Source: SZUA-430 sp044375275 (GTDB taxonomy: Bacteria > Pseudomonadota > Alphaproteobacteria > Micropepsales > Micropepsaceae). Taken from it: 5,406 nt of DNA. A program made the translations under genes and the position numbers. Of the stretch, positions 4,958 to 5,406 are shown one piece after another (within the stretch, counting starts at the first letter, position 1; every line of letters begins with the position of its first letter). Location of the stretch: NCBI GenBank assembly GCA_044375275.1, contig JBILMZ010000225.1, positions 1-5,406 of the forward strand. The letters run 5' to 3'. The notes under the pieces were generated by a model, which worked only from the letters and a program-made list of their open reading frames with translations, had not been told where the DNA came from and did not search any database.

Positions 4958-5406
4958 ATGTCAGCGCGCACCATCATCAAACCGGTCATCGCCCTTGTCG
5001 CCGCAGCACTTCTCGCTGTGTCGGCGGGCGATGCGCAGGCGCGTCCGCAGCGCATCGTGTCGACAAATGTCTGCGCGGACCAGCTCGTGCTGCTGCTGGC
5101 CAACCCAGCCCACATCGTCTCGGTATCAAGCCTGGCGACCGACAGCCAGATCTCGAACCTGGCCGACAAGGCGCGTGGCTACCGCGTGAACCACGCCCGC
5201 GCAGAGGAAATCATACAGCTGCAGCCGGACCTGATCATCGGCGATGTGCAGACGGGCCGACACGCCAATCGCCTTGCTGCATCGATCGGCGTTCCGGTGC
5301 ATCTGGTCGCCTGGCCCTCGTCCATCGCCGACGTGGAGAAGATCATCCTGGACCTGGGCGACGTTCTGCAGGAACAGGCGCGGGCCCGGCGCATCGTGGC
5401 GTCCAT
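4958..5406 (+). CDS. BtuF-like periplasmic ABC-transporter substrate-binding protein (5' part; runs off the window)
   Basis: The first 149 residues are present and the reading frame is open to the right edge. A signal peptide is clear: MSARTIIKP, a hydrophobic core at 10-23, and cleavage after AQA (26-28), with no lipobox, so the product should be periplasmic. The mature start RIVSTNVCADQ (32-42) followed by an ILE-rich beta/alpha lobe, NHARAEEIIQLQPDLIIG (78-95) and the short strand GVPVHLV (111-117) matches the N-terminal lobe of the class III binding proteins. That family binds cobalamin, ferric siderophores or haem for a BtuCD/FecCD-type importer. The sequence does not show which cargo is bound, and the permease and ATPase are probably beyond the window. 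It is divergent from the crotonase gene with a 50-bp gap, too short for a cobalamin riboswitch. The ATG at 4958 is preferred because it puts the signal peptide at the N-terminus; an upstream TTG (4937) would only add seven polar residues. Confidence 0.88.
   Translation, partial: MSARTIIKPVIALVAAALLAVSAGDAQARPQRIVSTNVCADQLVLLLANPAHIVSVSSLATDSQISNLADKARGYRVNHARAEEIIQLQPDLIIGDVQTGRHANRLAASIGVPVHLVAWPSSIADVEKIILDLGDVLQEQARARRIVAS

Noticed and set aside
3684..5189. Plus-strand open frame of 501 codons spanning the galactosidase, the crotonase and the start of the binding-protein gene
   Set aside because: It crosses three well-supported genes in other frames, has low-complexity Arg/Ser-rich composition and shows no family motif.
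4945..5406. Minus-strand open frames opposite the right-edge gene (4945-5169 and 5179-5406)
   Set aside because: The plus strand encodes an intact signal peptide and binding-protein lobe through the same region; the minus frames are Arg/Ser/Thr/Met-rich shadows.

Overview
This GC-rich chromosomal window has codon use strongly biased to G/C in third positions. Its gene types are a large FadE/DmdC-class acyl-CoA dehydrogenase, a crotonase, a GH36 alpha-galactosidase and a BtuF-like binding protein. Together these suggest an aerobic, heterotrophic proteobacterium, most likely alphaproteobacterial (a Caulobacterales/Hyphomonadales-like lineage is a guess from gene style only). I see no rRNA, tRNA, CRISPR array, transposase or phage gene.

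Layout from left to right. Positions 1-117 are non-coding and hold a 10-bp palindrome and two hairpins just beyond the end of the acyl-CoA dehydrogenase gene. Three genes then lie on the minus strand and are transcribed right to left: a crotonase (4907 to 4116), a GH36 alpha-galactosidase (4114 to 2021, GTG start one base after the crotonase stop) and a large acyl-CoA dehydrogenase (1953 to 118). A 50-bp divergent promoter region (4908-4957) separates them from a plus-strand gene starting at 4958. That gene encodes an exported BtuF-like ABC substrate-binding protein and runs off the right edge.

The crotonase and the acyl-CoA dehydrogenase make sense together as acyl-CoA (fatty or branched-acid) catabolism. 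The alpha-galactosidase between them does not. Its coding sequence is bracketed by two copies of the same 9-bp word, CTCACGTCA (2015-2023 and 4110-4118). One copy spans the crotonase stop and the galactosidase GTG start; the other begins with the galactosidase stop when read on the coding strand. This is the most notable observation here: the galactosidase looks as if it was dropped as a unit between the stop of one gene and the leader of the next. A competing reading is that the word is an operator half-site, because a third, inverted copy forms an 8-8-8 dyad at 2016-2039 next to a possible promoter for the dehydrogenase gene.

Other points: the crotonase lacks both classical hydratase glutamates, the dehydrogenase has a lysine/serine-rich loop insertion, and the binding-protein gene may be transcribed as a leaderless mRNA from a -10 box that is itself palindromic and could serve the crotonase gene too.
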